Positions 59,101 to 64,000 of a stretch of DNA of 64,000 nucleotides are shown here, one piece after another. The stretch comes from UBA8337 sp937907245 (GTDB lineage: Bacteria; Pseudomonadota; Alphaproteobacteria; RS24). Each line of letters begins with the position of its first letter. Within the stretch, counting starts at the first letter, position 1. The DNA lies in the NCBI GenBank assembly GCA_965219485.1, contig OZ244774.1, forward strand, positions 620,001-684,000, written 5' to 3'. A program made the translations under genes and the position numbers. The notes under the pieces are model-generated. The model saw only the letters and a list, made by a program, of their open reading frames with translations, searched no databases and had not been told where the DNA came from.

Positions 59101-60238
59101 AGGCAAGCAAGCCGCCAGTGGGCCAAAGGGTGTGGGTGCGGATGCGAAAATCACGCAAGGCATGTTGGAAGACTTGCCACGCCAAAACTGGTGGCAGATT
59201 GCTCTCAAAAACGATGGGGCTATGGCCGAAGTCGAAATGATGAAGAAGCAGTTTGACGAAGCCAAGGGTGATTTGGAAGCGCGCTTTGAAGACAAAGTCG
59301 ACAAACTACAGCGCGGCGATGAGTTGCCACCTGGCGTTATGAAGATGATCAAAGTCTATGTTGCCGTGAAGCGCAAGCTTCAGCCGGGTGATAAAATGGC
59401 CGGTCGTCACGGTAACAAAGGGGTTATCAGTCGCATTTTGCCAGTAGAAGACATGCCGTATCTCGAGGATGGAACCCAAGTAGATGTTGTTCTCAACCCA
59501 TTGGGTGTGCCAAGTCGGATGAACGTGGGTCAGATTTTGGAAACTCATTTGGGCTGGGCTTGTGCCGGTCTGGGTCGCCAAATTAACGACGCGCTGACGG
59601 TGTATGAACGCGAAGGCAATGTGGAAATTGTGAAAGAAACGCTGAAAAGTGTTTATTCCAATGACCCAGCGGTTTCGAAACTATCCGATGGCGAAGTCAT
59701 TGAGATGAGCCAGACCTTGCGTCGCGGTGTGCCTATGGCAACGCCGGTATTTGATGGCGCGGTGGATGCAGATATTGTCGAGATGCTCAATAAGGCAGGC
59801 ATCGAGGGCTCTGGTCAGTCGCAATTATATGATGGACGTACAGGCGAGCCTTTCGATCGTAAAGTGACGGTCGGTTACATTTACATGCTGAAACTGCATC
59901 ACTTGGTAGACGACAAAATTCATGCTCGTTCTATCGGCCCGTATAGTCTGGTTACGCAACAACCATTGGGTGGTAAAGCCCAATTTGGTGGCCAGCGTTT
60001 CGGCGAGATGGAAGTTTGGGCTCTGGAAGCTTACGGGGCGGCTTATACGCTACAAGAAATGCTGACTGTGAAGTCGGATGATGTGGCGGGTCGTACGAAA
60101 GTTTACGAAGCTATCGTTAAGGGTGATGATACATTTGAAGCGGGTATTCCCGAGAGTTTCAATGTGTTGGTAAAAGAAATCCGTTCTTTGGGCCTCAATG
60201 TCGAATTGACTGAGAGCAACAAAGATAATCAGGGTTAA
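56141..60238 (+). CDS. rpoB: DNA-directed RNA polymerase subunit beta
   Basis: 1365 residues, the usual length in alphaproteobacteria. It starts [20 protein letters not shown]. The rifampicin-binding cluster near residue 523 reads [20 protein letters not shown], then [10 protein letters not shown], i.e. the sensitive wild-type residues (D, H and S at the common resistance positions). Later blocks include [47 protein letters not shown] and [25 protein letters not shown] near the end. Transcribed with rplJL upstream and rpoC 33 bases downstream. Confidence 0.98.
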   Translation: [1365 protein letters not shown]

Positions 60239-60271
60239 AGCAGTGCAAGCTGCCTATTCAGGAGACGACCG

Positions 60272-63200
60272 ATGAACCATGAGGTCATGAATATTTTCAA
60301 TCCGCAGGCCAATCAACAGGCCTTCGATCAAATTCGCATCTCGATTGCAAGCCCGGAGAAAATCCTGTCTTGGTCTTTCGGGGAGATTAAAAAGCCGGAG
60401 ACGATTAATTACCGGACTTTTAAGCCAGAACGCGATGGTCTTTTCTGCGCCCGTATTTTTGGTCCGATTAAGGATTACGAATGCCTGTGCGGTAAATACA
60501 AGCGGATGAAGTTTAAAGGCGTTATCTGCGAAAAATGCGGTGTTGAAGTCACGCTTACCAAAGTGCGTCGCGAACGTATGGGCCACATTGAGCTGGCTGC
60601 ACCAGTGGCTCACATTTGGTTCTTGAAATCGCTGCCAAGCCGTATCGGCCTGCTTTTGGATATGACGTTGAAAGATTTGGAGCGTGTGCTTTATTTCGAA
60701 AACTTCATCGTTCTTGACCCAATGCTATCCGCTCTCGAGCGCGGTCAATTGCTGACCGAAGAAGAATATTTCGACGCTCAAGACGAATATGGCGAAGACA
60801 CTTTTGTAGCCGGTATCGGCGCCGAAGCGGTTCGCGCCATGCTGGAAGACCTAGACTTAGAAGAGCTGCGCGATGAATTGCGCGTCGGCATTGCCGAAGC
60901 GACAACGGAGCTGAAGCCAAAGAAATTGGCCAAACGCTTGAAAGTGGTTGAAGCCTTCTTGCGCTCGGGCAGCCGTCCAGAGTGGATGATTTTAAACATT
61001 GTTCCCGTCATCCCGCCAGAGCTGCGCCCCTTGGTGCCGCTGGATGGTGGTCGTTTTGCGACCTCCGATTTGAACGACTTATATCGCCGTGTGATTAACC
61101 GTAACAATCGTCTGAAACGACTGATTGAGCTGCGCGCGCCAGATATCATCGTGCGTAACGAAAAACGCATGCTGCAAGAATCGGTCGATGCTTTGTTTGA
61201 TAACGGCCGTCGCGGTCGGGTGATTACGGGCGGCAATAAGCGTCCGTTGAAATCTTTGTCAGACATGCTGAAAGGCAAGCAAGGCCGTTTCCGTCAGAAC
61301 TTGCTCGGCAAGCGTGTCGATTACTCAGGTCGTTCGGTTATCGTTGTGGGTCCAGAGCTGAAATTGCATCAGTGTGGACTGCCGAAGAAAATGGCTTTGG
61401 AATTGTTCAAACCGTTCATTTATTCGCGCCTCGAAGCCAAAGGTCTGTCTTCTACTGTGAAGCAGTCGAAGAAGATGGTGGAAAAAGAGCGTCCGGAAGT
61501 TTGGGATATCCTCGATGAGGTTATTCGCGAGCATCCAGTCATGCTTAACCGCGCGCCAACGCTTCACCGTTTGGGCGTGCAGGCTTTTGAACCAACGCTG
61601 ATTGAAGGCAAAGCCATTCAATTGCACCCGTTGGTTTGCGCCGCGTTTAACGCCGACTTTGACGGGGACCAAATGGCTGTTCACGTGCCGCTTTCCCTGG
61701 AAGCTCAGTTGGAAGCTCGCGTCTTGATGATGTCGACCAATAATATTTTGCATCCAGCCAGTGGTCAGCCGATTATTGTGCCGTCGCAAGATATCGTTTT
61801 GGGTCTGTATTACATGACGCTGCAACGCGACAATCTGCCTGGCGAAGGCATGTTGATTGGCGATATGGCCGAACTTGAGATGGCGCTAGACGCTCGTGCG
61901 ATTTCTATCCATACGAAAATCAAAGCCCGTATTTCAGAAATGAACGAAGCTGGTGAGTTGGTAGACCGCGTGGTCGATACGACAGCTGGTCGTTATATGC
62001 TGGGCCAAGAACTGCCGAAGAACTCGAAGCTGACTTTCGACACCATCAATAAGTTGATGACCAAGAAAGAAATCAGTCGGGTTATCGACGTCGTCTACCG
62101 CCATTGCGGTCAGAAAGACACGGTTATCTTTTGCGATCACATCATGAAAGTAGGCTTCCGTCAGGCTTGTAAAGCTGGCATTTCGTTTGGTAAAGACGAC
62201 ATGGTTATTCCGGAAGACAAGATTGCTCTTATCGAAGAAACCACAACGCTGGCGAAAGAATACGAGCAGCAATATATTGATGGCCTGATTACCCAAGGCG
62301 AGAAATATAACAAAGTGGTGGATGCGTGGGCTCGTTGCACCGAGAAGGTTGCGGACGCGATGATGGGCAAAATTTCCACCGTCGATCCAGCCGACTCGGA
62401 TGATGACACATTCATTAACTCGATTTACATGATGTCGCATTCAGGTGCGCGTGGTTCGCCTGCTCAAATGAAGCAGTTGGCGGGTATGCGCGGTCTGATG
62501 GCGAAACCTTCTGGCGAGATTATCGAAACACCGATTATCTCGAACTTTAAAGAAGGCCTGTCGGTTCTCGAATACTTTAACTCCACTCACGGGGCCCGCA
62601 AAGGCCTTGCCGATACCGCTCTGAAAACAGCCAACTCGGGTTACCTGACCCGTCGTCTGGTCGATGTGGCGCAAGACTGCATCATCAATGAAGTTGATTG
62701 CGGCACAACCGATGGTATTACCGTCGCGGCTGTGGTGGATGCGGGTGAGGTGATTACGTCGCTTTCTGAGCGTGTGCTGGGTCGTACGCCGGTTGCGGAT
62801 GTGGTTAATCCAGCTACTGACACCGTTATTGTCAAAGCGGGCGAGCTGATTTCGGAAGAACATATGGAGCCGATTGAAGAAGCCAATCTGGTAAACATCA
62901 AAGTGCGCTCTGTGTTGACTTGTGAAACCAAAACTGGCGTTTGTGCCAAGTGCTACGGTCGTGACCTAGCGCGCGGTACGCCGGTAAACATTGGCGAAGC
63001 GGTTGGCGTTATTGCGGCTCAGTCTATTGGCGAGCCGGGCACACAGCTTACCATGCGTACCTTCCACATTGGGGGTACGGCGCAAGTGGTTGACCAATCG
63101 TTCATTGAGGCCAATGCCGACGGTAAAGTTCAGTTGGAAAATGCCAATATCGTGAAAGACAGTAGCGGACGTCCAGTTGTGATGAGCCGTAACGTGATGG

Positions 63201-64000
63201 TGAAAATCGTCGATGGAAATGGTCTGGAACGTGCCGCTCACAAATTGGCCTATGGCTCGCGTCTGCGCGTCGAAGAGGGCCAAGATGTTAGCCGTGGCGA
63301 TCGTCTGGCAGAATGGGAGCCTTATGCCATTCCAATTCTTACCGAATTGGATGGTGTCGTAAGCTTTGAAGACCTGGTCGAAGGGGTTTCGGTTACCGAA
63401 ACCACGGATGAAGCGACAGGCATCAGCCAGCGCGTCATCACTGACAGCTCAATGGGCGCACGTGGCTCTGATTTGAAACCAGCCATGGTCGTGAAAGATG
63501 ATAAAGGCGTTATCAAAACCTTGTCGAACGGCAATGAAGCTCGCTTCATTCTAGCGGCGGGTGCGATTTTGTCGGTAGACTCTGGCGCCACCGTGCATGC
63601 GGGTGACATTTTGGCTCGTATTCCAACCGAAGGTGCCTCCACAAGTGATATCACCGGCGGTCTGCCTCGTGTTGCCGAGCTTTTCGAAGCTCGTCGTCCG
63701 AAAGACCACGCGATTATTGCGGAGATTACCGGTAAGGTTGAGTTTGGCCGCGATTTCAAAAACAAGCGTCGCATCATCATTCGTTCGGAAGAAGCGGATC
63801 TGGAGCCAGTTGAATATCTCGTACCAAAAGCCAAGCATTTGTCGGTTCAAGAGGGCGATGTCATCGAGAAGGGCGAATATCTCATCGATGGTCACCCAGC
63901 TCCGCATGACATTCTTGCAATCTCGGGCGTCGAAGAGCTGGCCAATTACTTGATCAACGAAATTCAAGACGTGTATCGTCTGCAGGGCGTGACCATCAAT
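60272..64000 (+). CDS. rpoC: DNA-directed RNA polymerase subunit beta' (3' end outside window)
   Basis: Open frame from ATG 60272 (after AGGAGACGACCG) to the last base, 1243 codons without stop. It starts MNHEVMNIFNPQANQQAFDQ. The N-terminal zinc ribbon has CLCGKYKRMKFKGVICEKCG with all four cysteines. The catalytic magnesium motif NADFDGDQMAVH is present, as are the second zinc site CETKTGVCAKCYGRD and the trigger-loop region AQSIGEPGTQLTMRTFHIGG. About 150-160 C-terminal residues are expected beyond the window. It forms the catalytic core with RpoB. Confidence 0.97.
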   Translation, partial: MNHEVMNIFNPQANQQAFDQIRISIASPEKILSWSFGEIKKPETINYRTFKPERDGLFCARIFGPIKDYECLCGKYKRMKFKGVICEKCGVEVTLTKVRRERMGHIELAAPVAHIWFLKSLPSRIGLLLDMTLKDLERVLYFENFIVLDPMLSALERGQLLTEEEYFDAQDEYGEDTFVAGIGAEAVRAMLEDLDLEELRDELRVGIAEATTELKPKKLAKRLKVVEAFLRSGSRPEWMILNIVPVIPPELRPLVPLDGGRFATSDLNDLYRRVINRNNRLKRLIELRAPDIIVRNEKRMLQESVDALFDNGRRGRVITGGNKRPLKSLSDMLKGKQGRFRQNLLGKRVDYSGRSVIVVGPELKLHQCGLPKKMALELFKPFIYSRLEAKGLSSTVKQSKKMVEKERPEVWDILDEVIREHPVMLNRAPTLHRLGVQAFEPTLIEGKAIQLHPLVCAAFNADFDGDQMAVHVPLSLEAQLEARVLMMSTNNILHPASGQPIIVPSQDIVLGLYYMTLQRDNLPGEGMLIGDMAELEMALDARAISIHTKIKARISEMNEAGELVDRVVDTTAGRYMLGQELPKNSKLTFDTINKLMTKKEISRVIDVVYRHCGQKDTVIFCDHIMKVGFRQACKAGISFGKDDMVIPEDKIALIEETTTLAKEYEQQYIDGLITQGEKYNKVVDAWARCTEKVADAMMGKISTVDPADSDDDTFINSIYMMSHSGARGSPAQMKQLAGMRGLMAKPSGEIIETPIISNFKEGLSVLEYFNSTHGARKGLADTALKTANSGYLTRRLVDVAQDCIINEVDCGTTDGITVAAVVDAGEVITSLSERVLGRTPVADVVNPATDTVIVKAGELISEEHMEPIEEANLVNIKVRSVLTCETKTGVCAKCYGRDLARGTPVNIGEAVGVIAAQSIGEPGTQLTMRTFHIGGTAQVVDQSFIEANADGKVQLENANIVKDSSGRPVVMSRNVMVKIVDGNGLERAAHKLAYGSRLRVEEGQDVSRGDRLAEWEPYAIPILTELDGVVSFEDLVEGVSVTETTDEATGISQRVITDSSMGARGSDLKPAMVVKDDKGVIKTLSNGNEARFILAAGAILSVDSGATVHAGDILARIPTEGASTSDITGGLPRVAELFEARRPKDHAIIAEITGKVEFGRDFKNKRRIIIRSEEADLEPVEYLVPKAKHLSVQEGDVIEKGEYLIDGHPAPHDILAISGVEELANYLINEIQDVYRLQGVTIN

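Overview
The window is a 64 kb chromosomal segment of an alphaproteobacterium, probably a free-living and possibly marine heterotroph. The evidence is the gene families and their order: a YqeY-dnaG-rpoD block, metF-metH behind an ArsR-methyltransferase fusion, rpiA-gor, a class II DAHP synthase, a second-type glutamyl-tRNA synthetase, a short psd followed by pssA, and an L10 that starts with DRAGKEELV. Order and genus cannot be fixed from the sequence. Base composition is moderate and even. I see no insertion sequence, prophage, CRISPR array or integrase. Most of the window is well-known core metabolism and information processing.

Layout: (1) 1-4.5 kb: end of a YqeY-like gene, dnaG, rpoD, panD and tRNA-Ile(CAU). 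(2) 4.5-8.1 kb: a COG0523 metal GTPase translationally coupled to a YtcJ-type amidohydrolase, then two tandem MAPEG membrane proteins that were duplicated together with their upstream region. (3) 8.2-11.4 kb: ettA, then an mlaA-mlaC lipid-transport pair. (4) 11.5-20.8 kb: a methionine operon (ArsR-methyltransferase, metF, metH), then TerB/J-domain protein, rpiA, gor and a DUF374 acyltransferase, packed with ATGA overlaps. (5) 20.8-30.4 kb: class II DAHP synthase, an enoyl-CoA hydratase-like/MDR oxidoreductase pair, nadE, gltX2, cimA, psd and pssA. (6) 30.4-39.1 kb: an RND efflux pump with its adaptor, an FadH-like flavoprotein and a gamma-glutamyltransferase. (7) 39.1-50.2 kb: the most accessory part, with a structured intergenic element, a TPR membrane protein with a coupled or frameshifted N-terminal micro-ORF, trhO, a GST, an SdsA-like alkylsulfatase, nitronate monooxygenase, thiolase, an RTX repeat protein with a structured leader, and a double CDGSH protein. 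(8) 50.2-64 kb: rlmB-like methyltransferase, tRNA-Tyr, tRNA-Gly, tuf, tRNA-Trp, secE, nusG, rplKAJL, rpoB and the first 1243 codons of rpoC.

Functionally, region 4 makes methionine from homocysteine and folate C1 units under probable S-adenosylmethionine/homocysteine-cycle control, and region 8 is the translation-transcription superoperon with leader hairpins where ribosomal-protein autoregulation would act. I found no convincing new multi-gene system. The most unusual signal is the repeated occurrence of short tandem duplications (11, 12, 12, 14 and 22 bp) exactly at gene 3' ends. Four of these lie within 41.8-47.2 kb; one has visibly shifted the reading frame of the GST C-terminus past its ancestral stop. 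Other points worth a second look are the 11-bp-phased CGTAA array, the structured element at 39.1 kb, the RTX leader hairpins and the MAPEG duplication.
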